Below are positions 51,658 to 61,066 of a stretch of DNA of 64,000 bases, one piece after another (the first letter of the stretch is position 1; every line of letters begins with the position of its first letter). The notes under the pieces are model-generated. The model was not told the origin of the DNA, made no database searches, and saw nothing but the letters and a program-made list of their open reading frames with translations. Both the position numbers and the translations under genes were made by a program. Origin of the DNA: Tepidimonas taiwanensis (GTDB lineage Bacteria; Pseudomonadota; Gammaproteobacteria; Burkholderiales; Burkholderiaceae_C); contig NZ_CP083911.1 in assembly GCF_020162115.1 (NCBI RefSeq), positions 248,001 to 312,000 of the forward strand, read 5' to 3'.

Positions 51658-53085
51658 ATGAAAAAACTGTTGATGAGTCTGTGTCTGGGCATCGGACTGG
51701 TCTGGGGGGGCGCGGCGCTGGCCCAGAGCGCCGAGCCGCCCAAGGATGCGCCCGTGGCGGTGCAGGCGGCGCCGGCGGATACGGCCGCACCCGCGGCCGA
51801 CGCCGCGGCGGCGCCCGCACCGGCCGAATCCGCCCCCGCCGAGGCGCCTGCGGTCACCGTCGACAAGGGTGACGTCGCGTGGATGATGACCTCGACCCTG
51901 CTGGTCATCCTGATGGTGCTGCCGGGGCTGGCGCTCTTTTACGGCGGCTTGGTGCGCAGCAAGAACATGCTGTCGGTGCTGATGCAGGTGATGATGGTGT
52001 TTTCGCTGATCGCGGTGCTGTGGGTGCTGTACGGCTACAGCCTGGCGTTCGGCGGCGAGGGGCTGATCATCGCTGGGCTCGACAAGGCGTTCCTGATGGG
52101 GGTGACGACGGCGTCGCTGGCGGACACCTTCACCGAGAACGTCAAGATCCCGGAGCTGATCTTCGTCGCGTTCCAGGCCACGTTTGCCGGCATCACCTGC
52201 GCGCTGATCGTCGGTTCGTTCGCCGAGCGCATCAAGTTCAGCGCGGTGCTGCTGTTCTCGGCGCTGTGGTTCACGTTCAGCTACCTGCCGATCGCGCACA
52301 TGGTCTGGGGGCCGGGCGGCTACCTGCTGGGCAAGGGTGCGCTGGACTTCGCCGGTGGCACGGTGGTGCACATCAACGCCGCGATGGCGGGTCTGGTGGG
52401 TGCTTACCTGCTCGGCAAGCGCATCGGTTACGGCCGCGAGGCGATGCCGCCGCACAGCCTGACGCTGACGATGGTCGGGGCCTCGCTGCTGTGGGTGGGC
52501 TGGTTCGGCTTCAACGCCGGCTCCAACCTGGAGTCCACCGCCGGTGCGACGCTGGCCTTCCTCAACACGCTGGTGGCCACGGCGGCGGCGGTGCTGGCCT
52601 GGTCGCTGGGTGAAGCGATGCACAAGGGCAAGGCGTCGATGCTGGGCGCGGCCTCGGGCGCCGTGGCGGGCCTGGTGGCGATCACGCCGGCGTGCGGCTC
52701 GGTTGGCCCGATGGGCGCGCTCGTCATCGGTCTGGTGGCCGGCTTCCTGTGCCTGTGGGGCGTGACGGGCCTCAAGAAGATGCTGGGTGCGGACGACTCG
52801 CTCGACGTGTTCGGTGTGCATGGCGTCGGCGGTATCGTCGGGGCGCTGCTCACGGGCGTCTTCGCCGCGCCGGGCCTGGGCGGCACCGGGGCCGAGGACT
52901 TCAGCATCGCCAGCCAGCTGTGGGTGCAGGCCGAGGGCGTCATTATCACCATGGTGTGGTCGTCGGTGGTCGCCTTCATCGCGTACAAGATCGTCGACAT
53001 GGTCATCGGTCTGCGCGTGACGGAGGAAGAAGAACGCGAAGGCCTGGACATCACCTACCACGGGGAGTCTGCCTACAACCGCTGA
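51658..53085 (+). CDS. amtB: Ammonium channel AmtB
   Basis: 475 aa. The signal peptide ends ALAQS (residue about 23). A low-complexity Ala/Pro periplasmic stretch (26-67) is followed by 11 membrane helices. AMT motifs are visible (LFYGGLVRSKNMLSVLMQ, GTVVHINAAMAGL, DDSLDVFGVHGVGGIVGALL), including the twin histidines of the pore. It passes ammonia or ammonium through the inner membrane and is closed by GlnK. Downstream is a strong terminator. Confidence 0.97.
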   Translation: MKKLLMSLCLGIGLVWGGAALAQSAEPPKDAPVAVQAAPADTAAPAADAAAAPAPAESAPAEAPAVTVDKGDVAWMMTSTLLVILMVLPGLALFYGGLVRSKNMLSVLMQVMMVFSLIAVLWVLYGYSLAFGGEGLIIAGLDKAFLMGVTTASLADTFTENVKIPELIFVAFQATFAGITCALIVGSFAERIKFSAVLLFSALWFTFSYLPIAHMVWGPGGYLLGKGALDFAGGTVVHINAAMAGLVGAYLLGKRIGYGREAMPPHSLTLTMVGASLLWVGWFGFNAGSNLESTAGATLAFLNTLVATAAAVLAWSLGEAMHKGKASMLGAASGAVAGLVAITPACGSVGPMGALVIGLVAGFLCLWGVTGLKKMLGADDSLDVFGVHGVGGIVGALLTGVFAAPGLGGTGAEDFSIASQLWVQAEGVIITMVWSSVVAFIAYKIVDMVIGLRVTEEEEREGLDITYHGESAYNR

Positions 53086-53126
53086 TCGTCACACACGGCG
53101 ACTGCCGGTCTCCTCTCGGGGGTTGG

Positions 53127-53157
53127 GCCCGGGGTGCGCGAGCACCCGGGCTTTTTT
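53127..53157 (+). terminator. Terminator of glnK-amtB
   Basis: GCCCGGGGTGC, loop GCGA, GCACCCGGGC and then six T. The stem is 10 bp with a single bulged G. It lies 41 bases past the amtB stop. Confidence 0.92.
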
Positions 53158-53349
53158 CTTGGGGGCGCCGACTGGACGTCGAGGCCGGTCGCGCCGTGCA
53201 CGGGTGGCGGCAATTCGGCGGGGTGATGGCGGGTGAGCGCGTCGCGCCCCGGGGGAGCGACAACCCACCGTCGGGACGGGCACCGAACGACGCGACACCG
53301 TGTCGCCGGTGCGCCCCCGACGGCCTCACGCCCCGGTGACAATCGGGGA

Positions 53350-54114
53350 ATGGAATGGTGGATCCTGACCGCCGCGTCGGCGCTGGCGGGTTTCGTCGAT
53401 GCGATCGTGGGCGGTGGCGGGCTGATCCTGGTGCCGGCGCTCTTCGCCGTCTTTCCGCAGGCCGCACCGGCGACGCTGTTCGGGACGAACAAGAGCGCCT
53501 CGGTCTGGGGCACGGCGATGGCGACGTGGCGCTACGCGCGCCGGGTCGAGATGCGCTGGGCGGCGCTCGTGCCCGCGGTGCTCGTGTGCCTGATCGGGGC
53601 GTGGCTCGGCGCCTGGGCGGTGACCCTGGTCAGCGCCGAGTGGCTGCGGCGCGCGTTGCCGTTCGTGCTCGCGGCGGTGTTGCTCTATACGCTCGCGAAA
53701 AAGGAGCTGGGCCGGCACCACCGCCCGCGCTATCAGGGGCGGGCCGAAGCGCTGGCGGCGTGCACGATCGGCGGCACGATCGGCTTTTACGACGGCTTTT
53801 TCGGGCCGGGCACCGGCAGCTTCTTCGTCTTTCTGTTCGTGCGCTGGCTGGGGTACGACTTTTTGAGCGCCAGCGCGGCGGCCAAACTGCTCAACACCAC
53901 GTCGAATGTCGCCGCGGTGGCGCTCTTCGCGTGGAAGGGGCACGTCTGGTGGCACTACGGGCTGGCGATGGCCGCGGCGAACGTCGCGGGCAGCCTGCTT
54001 GGCACGCGGCTGGCGCTGCGGCACGGTGCCGGCTTCGTGCGCGGGGTGTTTATCGCGGTGGTGACGGCGCTGATCGCCAAGACCACGTGGGACGCTTACG
54101 GCGCGCTGCCCTGA
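53350..54114 (+). CDS. TSUP-family permease (TauE/SafE type)
   Basis: 254 aa, about 8 hydrophobic segments. The TauE family repeats are visible: ASALAGFVDAIVGGGGLILV at the start and GFYDGFFGPGTGSFFVFLFV in the middle, then LLNTTSNVAAVALFAWKG. These carriers move sulfite, sulfonates or other organic anions, and the substrate here is unknown. I take the ATG at 53350 because it starts directly with the first TM segment. Its last 19 bases overlap the convergent mrdA gene. Confidence 0.9.
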   Translation: MEWWILTAASALAGFVDAIVGGGGLILVPALFAVFPQAAPATLFGTNKSASVWGTAMATWRYARRVEMRWAALVPAVLVCLIGAWLGAWAVTLVSAEWLRRALPFVLAAVLLYTLAKKELGRHHRPRYQGRAEALAACTIGGTIGFYDGFFGPGTGSFFVFLFVRWLGYDFLSASAAAKLLNTTSNVAAVALFAWKGHVWWHYGLAMAAANVAGSLLGTRLALRHGAGFVRGVFIAVVTALIAKTTWDAYGALP

Positions 54115-56066
54115 GCGGGCGGCCATGGCACCTCGTCGACGCGGCGGGGGGTGCCGATCGGGGCGGCGGACTGGCCCTTTTGCGTCGCCGCGATGTCGTC
54201 CTCGCTCGGGTACAAGCCCAGCAACAGGTAGTCGAACACGCGGCGCGCGATCGGCGCGGCACTGGCGGCCCCGAAGCCGGCGTTTTCCACGATGGTGGCC
54301 AGGGCGTAGCGCGGCGCCTCGACCGGAGCGAACGCGATGTAGAGGGAGTGGTCGCGCTGGAATTCGGCCAGGCGCTGCGCGTCGTAGCGCTCGCGCTGGC
54401 CGATCGTGACCGCCTGCGCGGTACCGGTTTTGCCACCGCTGCGGTACGGCGCGCCGGCAAAGACGCGCGCCGACGTGCCCTCGGTGGGGACGGCCGCCAT
54501 CGCCTCCAGCACCACGCGAACGTGCTCCGGCCGGTAGCCCAAGGACTGCTCGGGTGCGCGTACCGGGGTCGAGGTCGCCGCACCCTCCGGCCCAGGTGCC
54601 AGTATTTCCCGTACGACGTGTGGTGTACGGCGCACCCCGCCGGCGGCGAGTGTCGCCATAGCGTGAGCCAGTTGCAGCATCGTGAAGCTGTTGTAGCCCT
54701 GCCCGATGCCCAGTGAAATCGTTTCCCCCGGGTGCCAGCGTTGCTGCTCGGCACGGCGGTAGGTGGCGCGCTTCCACGCCGGGCTGGGCAAGACGCCGCG
54801 CGCCTCGCCCGGCAGGTCGATGCCGGTGAGCTGGCCAAAGCCGAGCGGGGCCATGAAGTCGTGGATGGTCTGTACCCCCATCTCGTGTGCCAGCGTGTAG
54901 TAGTAGACGTTGCTCGACAGCACGATGCTGCGGCGCAGGTCCACCGGGCCCAGCGCGTGCTCGCCGTGGCTGCGGAAGCGGTGGTTGCCCAGCATCCAGT
55001 AGCCCGGGTCGTGGATGACCGTCTGCGGCGTGCGCAGCCCCAGCTCCAGCGCAGCGAGCGCCATGAACGGTTTGTAGGTGGACCCCGGCGGGTAGGTGCC
55101 GCGCAGCGCGCGGTTGAGCAGCGGGCGCTCGATCGATTCGTTGAGCGCGCGCCAGTTGTCGACGTCGATGCCGTCGACGAACAGGTTGGGGTCGAAGGTC
55201 GGCATGCTCACCAGCGCGAGCACCTCGCCCGTGTCCACGTCCAGTACCACGGTGGCGCCGCGCCGGGTGCCGTACAGGCGCTCGATCAGGTGTTGCAGGC
55301 GCACGTCGATCGACAGCCGCACCGTCTCGCCCGCACGCGGCGGCGTCACGTCCAGCCGCCGCACCGCGCGGCCGGTGGCGGAGGTCTCGATGCGCTCGAA
55401 GCCGGTGCGGCCGTGTAGGCGCTCCTCCTGCGCGGCCTCGACGCCGAGTTTACCGATGTGGGTGCTGCCGCGGTAGTTGGCGAGCCGCTCGTCCGGCCAG
55501 TCCTCCATCGCCTCGCGGTCGCGCTGGCTGATGCGGCCGATGTACCCAATGACGTGCGCCGCGGTGGGGCCGAACGGGTAGCGCCGCAGTTGCCGCGCCT
55601 GGATCTCCACACCGGGCAGCGACCACAACCGCGCGGCGACGCGCGCCATCTCGTCTTCGGTGAGCCGGGTCTTGAGCGGGATGGCGTCGAAGCGCTTGGA
55701 CTCGGCCAGCAGCCGACGAAAGCGCTGCACGTCGCGCGGGGACAGCGTGACGATCTCGCCCAGGCGTTGAATCGTGGCGTCCAGATCGGGCGTGCGCGCC
55801 GGTACGATCTCCAGCGCGTGCACGGGGAGGTTTTCCGCCAGCACCACGCCGTTGCGGTCCAAAATGCGCCCGCGTGGCGGGGGAATCGGCACGACGGCGG
55901 TGCGGTTGCCCTCGGCCTGCGCGGCGTAGCGCTCGTGCGCGCGGATCTGCAGGTGCCAGGCGCGCAGCGCCAGGAGCGCCAGAGCGGCCAGCACCACGGC
56001 CAGCGCCACCCCCGCGCGCCAGCGGAAGCGCGCGATGCGGGTCTCGGCGTCCTGAACCTCGGTCAT
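54096..56066 (-). CDS. mrdA: Penicillin-binding protein 2 (elongation transpeptidase)
   Basis: 656 aa. One N-terminal membrane anchor (ALAVVLAALALLALRAW), then the PBP dimerisation domain and the transpeptidase domain with active-site Ser329 in the SxxK motif (PPGSTYKPF), the SSN motif (VLSSNVYYY) and KTG (RSGGKTGTAQAV). It cross-links lateral-wall peptidoglycan with the Rod complex. It is the last gene of mreB-mreC-mreD-mrdA, 7 bases after mreD. Rod-shape rodA is not in this window. Confidence 0.97.
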   Translation of the reverse strand: MTEVQDAETRIARFRWRAGVALAVVLAALALLALRAWHLQIRAHERYAAQAEGNRTAVVPIPPPRGRILDRNGVVLAENLPVHALEIVPARTPDLDATIQRLGEIVTLSPRDVQRFRRLLAESKRFDAIPLKTRLTEDEMARVAARLWSLPGVEIQARQLRRYPFGPTAAHVIGYIGRISQRDREAMEDWPDERLANYRGSTHIGKLGVEAAQEERLHGRTGFERIETSATGRAVRRLDVTPPRAGETVRLSIDVRLQHLIERLYGTRRGATVVLDVDTGEVLALVSMPTFDPNLFVDGIDVDNWRALNESIERPLLNRALRGTYPPGSTYKPFMALAALELGLRTPQTVIHDPGYWMLGNHRFRSHGEHALGPVDLRRSIVLSSNVYYYTLAHEMGVQTIHDFMAPLGFGQLTGIDLPGEARGVLPSPAWKRATYRRAEQQRWHPGETISLGIGQGYNSFTMLQLAHAMATLAAGGVRRTPHVVREILAPGPEGAATSTPVRAPEQSLGYRPEHVRVVLEAMAAVPTEGTSARVFAGAPYRSGGKTGTAQAVTIGQRERYDAQRLAEFQRDHSLYIAFAPVEAPRYALATIVENAGFGAASAAPIARRVFDYLLLGLYPSEDDIAATQKGQSAAPIGTPRRVDEVPWPPAQGSAP

Positions 56067-56073
56067 CGCCGCG

Positions 56074-56598
56074 TCACAGGGGTCGGGTCTCGTCGGGATC
56101 CGGGGCGCGCCGCTGCGGCGCGAGCAAGACCCACGTCGCGGGCACCCACAGCAGTGCCGTCAGCAGCGGCGAAAGCACCCCCCACCCCGTGGGCTCCCCG
56201 TGCCCCGCCAGCCAGCGCACGGCCACCTGCAGGCCCCACGCGAGGGCAAAGAGCGGCAGCACGTGCAGCGCCTGGGCGCGCAGGTCGAACCACAGCACGC
56301 GCCGGTGCATCGCCACCGCGCCGTACCCCATCACGGTGTAGGCCAGGGCGTGCTGGCCCAGCAGCACGCCCTGGTGCACGTCCAGGCACAGCCCGGCGAC
56401 GAACGCCGTGCCCACGCCGACGCGCAACGGCTGGTGGATGGTCCAGAACACCAGGACCAGCGACATCCAGTCGGGCACCCACGGCGCGGCAGTCAACTGA
56501 CCTTGCAGCACTTGCAGCACGAAGGCCGCGACCAGGGCCGTCCGGATGAACACCGGGTTGGCCGGCAGCAGCAGCGCCTGTCCGCGCGGCAGGATCAT
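56074..56598 (-). CDS. mreD: Rod shape-determining membrane protein MreD
   Basis: 174 aa with about five hydrophobic segments (SLVLVFWTIHQPLRVGVGTA, FVAGLCLDVHQGVLLGQHAL). The DVHQG motif after the GLCLD segment is typical of MreD. It forms part of the inner membrane elongation complex with MreC and PBP2. Its start overlaps the mreC stop by 4 bases. Confidence 0.94.
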   Translation of the reverse strand: MILPRGQALLLPANPVFIRTALVAAFVLQVLQGQLTAAPWVPDWMSLVLVFWTIHQPLRVGVGTAFVAGLCLDVHQGVLLGQHALAYTVMGYGAVAMHRRVLWFDLRAQALHVLPLFALAWGLQVAVRWLAGHGEPTGWGVLSPLLTALLWVPATWVLLAPQRRAPDPDETRPL

Positions 56599-57479
56599 CG
56601 GGCGACCTCCGCGCGCGGGGTTTCGCGGAGGGCAGGCGGCAAGACCAACACATGCAACGCGTCGCGCGTGCGCGCGGCGGGCTCGACGTCGACGCGCGCG
56701 AAACCTTCCTCGCCCTCGGTCGAGACCGCGCGCACGGTGCCCACGGGCAGCCCCGGTGGGTAGAGGCCATCGATGCCACTGGTGACGAGCGCGTCGCCGG
56801 CCCGAGTGGCCGTCTGCAGGGGCACGAAGCGCAGCGACAGCGCGGGGTCGTCACGGTCCCCGTTGCCGTAGGCGAGGTAGCGTTCCCCGGTGCGGGTGTT
56901 GAGCACCGGGACGGCCAGCCGCTTGTGCACGATCAGGGTCACCTCGCTGGTGGCCGGGTAGACGCGCGTGGCCTGGCCGAGCACGCCGAAGCCGTCCATG
57001 ACTGCCGACCCCTCCTGCACCCCCGCGAGCGCGCCGCGGTCGATCACGACGGACGGCGTGTACGGGTCGGGCAACGCGTACAGGATCTCCGCCCCAAAGC
57101 CCGCCGGCGCGACGCGCTCGCGCAGGCCGAGCAGCCGCCGCAACTCGCGGTTTTCGTGTGCCAGGTGTTCCACCAGACCGGCGCGCTGGGCCAGTTGGGC
57201 GAGCTGCTCGCGCGCCTCGCGGGCGTCGCGCTGCGCGGCCTGCAGCGACGCGAAGTGGTCGGCCAGCCACTGCACCCCCCGCACCGGCTGCAGCGTCAGC
57301 CATTGCACCGGGTAGAGGACCGTGGCGATCGCCGCGCGCAGCGGCGCGGCCCAGCGCAGCCGCGTGTCAACCACCATCAGCAGGATCGCCAGGGCACTCA
57401 ACACCAGCAGCTTGGTCAGCGCCGGGGTGCCCTGCTTGAAAAAGGGGGGCGGCGTGCGATCGACGGTGCCCAGCGGCAT
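56595..57479 (-). CDS. mreC: Rod shape-determining protein MreC
   Basis: 294 aa. A membrane helix near residues 25-40 is followed by a coiled coil (about 70-115: LQAAQRDAREAREQLAQLAQ) and the paired beta domains (SVVIDRGALAGVQEGSAVMD, TRAGDALVTSGIDGLYPPGL). MreC links the cytoplasmic MreB filament to periplasmic PBP2. It follows mreB by 48 bases and overlaps mreD. Confidence 0.95.
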   Translation of the reverse strand: MPLGTVDRTPPPFFKQGTPALTKLLVLSALAILLMVVDTRLRWAAPLRAAIATVLYPVQWLTLQPVRGVQWLADHFASLQAAQRDAREAREQLAQLAQRAGLVEHLAHENRELRRLLGLRERVAPAGFGAEILYALPDPYTPSVVIDRGALAGVQEGSAVMDGFGVLGQATRVYPATSEVTLIVHKRLAVPVLNTRTGERYLAYGNGDRDDPALSLRFVPLQTATRAGDALVTSGIDGLYPPGLPVGTVRAVSTEGEEGFARVDVEPAARTRDALHVLVLPPALRETPRAEVAR

Positions 57480-57527
57480 GGCGGTGGGGCGCGGTGGCGG
57501 CCGGCGGCGTGGGGCACGCGCGCCGGA

Positions 57528-58574
57528 TTATTCGCTGGTGAAAATGCTGTGGCCGAGGCGGTCCATCTGCTCCAGCGCCATGCCACAGCCGCGCACCACG
57601 CAGGTCAGCGGGTCCTCGGCGACGAACACCGGCAGTCCCGTTTCCTCGTTGAGCAGCCGGTCCAGGTCGCGCAGCAGCGCGCCGCCGCCGGTCAGCATCA
57701 TGCCGCGGTCGGCGATGTCGGCGCCCAATTCCGGCGGCGTGTGCTCCAGCGCGGTCTTGACGGCGCTGACGATGTTGTTGATCGGATCGGTCAGCGCTTC
57801 CAGCACCTCGTTGGAGCTGATCGTGAAGCTGCGCGGCACGCCCTCGGAGAGGTTGCGGCCCTTGACTTCCATCTCCTTGACCTCGGAGCCGGGGAAGGCG
57901 CTGCCGATCTGCTTTTTGATCGCCTCGGCCGTGGGCTCGCCGATCAACATGCCGTAGTTGCGGCGGATGTAGTTGATGATGGCGTCGTCGAACTTGTCGC
58001 CCCCGACGCGCACGCTGCCCTTGTAGACCATGCCGCCCAGGCTGATGACGCCGACTTCGGTGGTGCCGCCGCCTATGTCGATCACCATCGAGCCGGCCGC
58101 CTCCGCGACCGGCAGGCCGGCGCCGATCGCTGCGGCCATCGGCTCCTCGATCAGGTAGACCGCGCTGGCGCCGGCGGCCTCGGCGGCGTCCTTGATCGCG
58201 CGGCGCTCGACCTGGGTCGAGCCGCAGGGCACGCAGATGATGATGCGCGGGCTGGGCGTGAACAGGCTGCGCGGGTGCACCATCCTGATGAACTGCTTGA
58301 TCATCTGCTCGGTGACGACGAAGTCGGCGATCACGCCGTCCTTCATCGGGCGGATGGCCTCGATGTTGCCCGGCACCTTGCCGAGCATGGCCTTGGCCGC
58401 GTGGCCGACGGCCTGGATGGTTTTCTTGCCGGTGGGGCCGCCCTCGTGGCGGATGGCGACGACGGAGGGCTCATCGAGCACGATGCCCTTGCCGCGCACG
58501 TAGATGAGCGTGTTGGCCGTGCCCAGGTCGATGGCGAGGTCGGTCGAAAAGTGCCGACGCAGGGATTCGAACAT
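57528..58574 (-). CDS. mreB: Rod shape-determining actin homologue MreB
   Basis: 348 aa, the standard length. Phosphate loop STDLAIDLGTANTLIYVRGK, and the second nucleotide motif VIDIGGGTTEVGVISLGG. It polymerises under the inner membrane and guides cell wall elongation. The start at 58574 gives MFESLRRHFS, conserved in relatives. It is the first gene of the rod operon and divergent from gatC across 120 bases. Confidence 0.99.
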   Translation of the reverse strand: MFESLRRHFSTDLAIDLGTANTLIYVRGKGIVLDEPSVVAIRHEGGPTGKKTIQAVGHAAKAMLGKVPGNIEAIRPMKDGVIADFVVTEQMIKQFIRMVHPRSLFTPSPRIIICVPCGSTQVERRAIKDAAEAAGASAVYLIEEPMAAAIGAGLPVAEAAGSMVIDIGGGTTEVGVISLGGMVYKGSVRVGGDKFDDAIINYIRRNYGMLIGEPTAEAIKKQIGSAFPGSEVKEMEVKGRNLSEGVPRSFTISSNEVLEALTDPINNIVSAVKTALEHTPPELGADIADRGMMLTGGGALLRDLDRLLNEETGLPVFVAEDPLTCVVRGCGMALEQMDRLGHSIFTSE

Positions 58575-58694
58575 GGTGTGTGGGGTCCTCAGCAGCCTGC
58601 CGGCGGCGCATGCGGAACCGGGGCGCGGGCAGGCCGGTTCGTGAAACCCAGGATAATACCGCAAAGGTCTTTTCGCCCATCGCAGCGCAACACC

Positions 58695-58994
58695 ATGTCA
58701 CTGACCCTGCAGGATGTCGACCGCCTCGCGCACCTGGCGCGGCTGGCGCTCGACCGCCCCACGGCCGAACGGATGCTCGGCCAGCTCAATGCGTTTTTCG
58801 ATATCGTTGAGCAGATGAAGGCTGTCGACACCACCGGTGTCACACCGCTAGCTCACCCCGCGGAGGTGTTCACCGACGTGAGCCTGCGGCTGCGCGACGA
58901 CGTCGTGACCGAGCCGAACCAGCGCGAGGCCTATCAGGCCAGCGCCCCCGCCGTCGAGGACGGCCTGTATCTCGTACCGCGGGTGATCGAATGA
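58695..58994 (+). CDS. gatC: Asp/Glu-tRNA amidotransferase subunit C
   Basis: 99 aa. It has LQDVDRLAHLARLAL and LGQLNAFFDIVEQMKAVDTT, the two conserved helices that clamp GatA. With GatA and GatB it converts mischarged Glu-tRNA(Gln) or Asp-tRNA(Asn) to the amide form. It overlaps gatA by 4 bases (ATGA). Confidence 0.97.
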   Translation: MSLTLQDVDRLAHLARLALDRPTAERMLGQLNAFFDIVEQMKAVDTTGVTPLAHPAEVFTDVSLRLRDDVVTEPNQREAYQASAPAVEDGLYLVPRVIE

Positions 58995-60505
58995 GCATGG
59001 AACTGCACCAGATGGGTGTGGCCGAACTGGCGGCCGCCCTGGACGCGGGCCAGACTTCCAGCGTGGAGGTGACGCAGGCGCTGTTGCAGCGTGTACGCGC
59101 GCACGAGGGCTTGGGGGCGTTTTTGGCCGTGGACGAGGACGTGAGCCTGGCGCAGGCGCGCGCGGCCGACGAGCGCCGCGCCCGCGGGGAGCGCGCGCCG
59201 CTGCTCGGGGTCCCGCTCGCGCACAAGGATGTGTTCGTCACGCGCGACTTCCCGACCACCGCGGGCAGCCGCATGTTGGCCGGGTTCCGCAGCCCGTTCG
59301 ATGCCACGGTCGTCGCGCGCCTGGGGCAGGGGGCCGACGGTCACCCGGGCGCGGGCGCGGTGACGCTGGGCAAGCTCAACTGCGACGAGTTCGCGATGGG
59401 CTCGGGTAACGACAACTCGGCCTTTGGCCCGGCGCGCAACCCGTGGGACACCACGCGCGTGCCCGGGGGGTCGTCCGGCGGGTCGGCTGCGGCCGTCGCG
59501 GCGCGTTTGGTGCCGGCTGCCACCGGCACCGATACGGGCGGCTCGATCCGCCAGCCCGCGGCGTTTTGCGGGGTGACCGGCATCAAACCGACCTACGGCC
59601 GCTGCTCGCGCTACGGGATGGTGGCCTACGCGTCAAGTCTGGATCAGGCAGGGCCGATCGCGCGCTCGGCGCACGACTGCGCGCTGCTGCTGTCGGCGAT
59701 GGCGGGGCCCGATCCCGATCGGGATTCGACCAGCCTCGACCTGCCGGCGCAGGACTACACCCAAGGGCTGGATGACCCGCTGCCCGGCGCCAGCGCCGGC
59801 CGGCCGTTGCAGGGGCTGCGCATCGGGCTGCCCGTGGAATTCTTCGGGGAAGGCTGCAGCGCCGAGGTGCAGACCGCCGTGCGCGCGGCGCTGGCCGAGT
59901 TCGAGCGGCTGGGTGCGTCCCTGGTCGACGTGCACCTGCCGCGCACCGAGCTGAGCATCCCCGCGTACTACATCATCGCGCCGGCCGAGGCGAGTTCGAA
60001 CCTGAGCCGCTACGACGGCGTGCGCTACGGGCACCGCGCCGCCGAGTACACCGATCTGTTCGACATGTACTGCCGCTCGCGCAGCGAGGGGTTTGGTGCC
60101 GAGGTGCAGCGGCGCATCCTGATCGGCACCTACGTGCTGTCACACGGCTACTACGACGCCTATTACCTGAAAGCGCAGCAGATCCGCCGCCTGATTGCGC
60201 AGGACTTTTTGCGCGCGTTCGAGCAGTGCGACCTGATCGCCGGCCCCGTCGCCCCCACTGTCGCGTGGCCTATCGGCGAGAAGGCGGACGACCCGCTGTC
60301 GGCCTACCTGGCCGACATTTACACGCTGCCGGCGTCGCTGGCCGGCCTGCCCGGCATGAGCGTGCCGGCCGGTTTCGGGGCCGGGGGCCTGCCGGTCGGA
60401 CTGCAGCTGATCGGCCCGCACCTGGCCGAGCAACGGCTGCTGCACGCGGCGCACCAGTTCCAGCGCGTCACCGACTGGCATCGGCGCGAGCCACGGAGCG
60501 CCTGA
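58991..60505 (+). CDS. gatA: Asp/Glu-tRNA amidotransferase subunit A
   Basis: 504 aa amidase. The catalytic triad Lys (GVPLAHKDVF), cis-Ser and nucleophile Ser (VPGGSSGGSAAAV, TGTDTGGSIRQPA) are all present. It releases ammonia from glutamine and channels it to GatB. It is translationally coupled to gatC and followed after a single base by the DUF4160 gene. Confidence 0.98.
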   Translation: MSMELHQMGVAELAAALDAGQTSSVEVTQALLQRVRAHEGLGAFLAVDEDVSLAQARAADERRARGERAPLLGVPLAHKDVFVTRDFPTTAGSRMLAGFRSPFDATVVARLGQGADGHPGAGAVTLGKLNCDEFAMGSGNDNSAFGPARNPWDTTRVPGGSSGGSAAAVAARLVPAATGTDTGGSIRQPAAFCGVTGIKPTYGRCSRYGMVAYASSLDQAGPIARSAHDCALLLSAMAGPDPDRDSTSLDLPAQDYTQGLDDPLPGASAGRPLQGLRIGLPVEFFGEGCSAEVQTAVRAALAEFERLGASLVDVHLPRTELSIPAYYIIAPAEASSNLSRYDGVRYGHRAAEYTDLFDMYCRSRSEGFGAEVQRRILIGTYVLSHGYYDAYYLKAQQIRRLIAQDFLRAFEQCDLIAGPVAPTVAWPIGEKADDPLSAYLADIYTLPASLAGLPGMSVPAGFGAGGLPVGLQLIGPHLAEQRLLHAAHQFQRVTDWHRREPRSA

Positions 60506-60506
60506 C

Positions 60507-60767
60507 ATGCCGACCATATCCGCGTTCTACGGGATTTTGATTCGCATGTACTGGGACGACCATGCGCCGCCGCACTTTCATGTGACCTACGGCGAGTACC
60601 GGGCGGTCTATGCGATCGAGACGCTGGCGCTGCTGCAGGGGGCATTGCCCCGCCGGGCCCATGCGATGGTGCTGGAATGGGCCGCCCAGCACCGGGCGGC
60701 GTTGATGGAGGATTGGGAGCTATGCGCGAACAAGCAGCAGCCGAAACCGATCTCGCCATTGGTTTGA
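60507..60767 (+). CDS. DUF4160 protein, putative partner of the DUF2442 protein
   Basis: 86 aa. It matches the DUF4160 pattern nearly end to end: MPTISAFYGILIRMYWDDHA, PPHFHVTYGEY, LPRRAHAMVLEWAAQHR. The conserved His-rich HAPPHFH segment is intact. The family has no proven biochemical role; DUF4160 and DUF2442 genes commonly occur as a pair, a layout that has prompted toxin-antitoxin proposals. It starts one base after gatA, and the next gene overlaps its end by 46 bases, so it is embedded in the gat operon. Confidence 0.85.
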   Translation: MPTISAFYGILIRMYWDDHAPPHFHVTYGEYRAVYAIETLALLQGALPRRAHAMVLEWAAQHRAALMEDWELCANKQQPKPISPLV

Positions 60768-61027
60768 CGCCGTGCCCGCCGCCTGTCGTCGCGGTGTGCG
60801 CCGTCCGTCCGGGCGTACTGGAGGTACGGTTTGCCGATGGGCTGAGCGGCGAAGTCGAAATCCAGCCCTCGCACCTGACGGGGGTTTTTGCAAGCCTGAA
60901 GGACGCCGCGGTATTTGCCCAAGTCAGGGTGGAGGATGGCGCGGTGACATGGCCCAACGGAGTGGACTTGGCGCCCGATGCCATGTATGAGGCGCTGGCG
61001 CGGGAGGGGCGCTGGGTGCTCGCCTGA
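60722..61027 (+). CDS. DUF2442 protein
   Basis: 101 aa. The core VRPGVLEVRFADGLSGEVEI and DGAVTWPNGVDLAPDAMYEAL are typical of DUF2442, a small beta-rich domain. The ATG at 60722 lies inside the DUF4160 gene, after GGGAG. It ends 39 bases before gatB. The function is unknown; with the overlapping DUF4160 gene it makes a compact two-gene module. Confidence 0.82.
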   Translation: MREQAAAETDLAIGLTPCPPPVVAVCAVRPGVLEVRFADGLSGEVEIQPSHLTGVFASLKDAAVFAQVRVEDGAVTWPNGVDLAPDAMYEALAREGRWVLA

Positions 61028-61066
61028 GCGCGGCCGCAGCCGCCTCGATGAATGGATTGGATCGTG

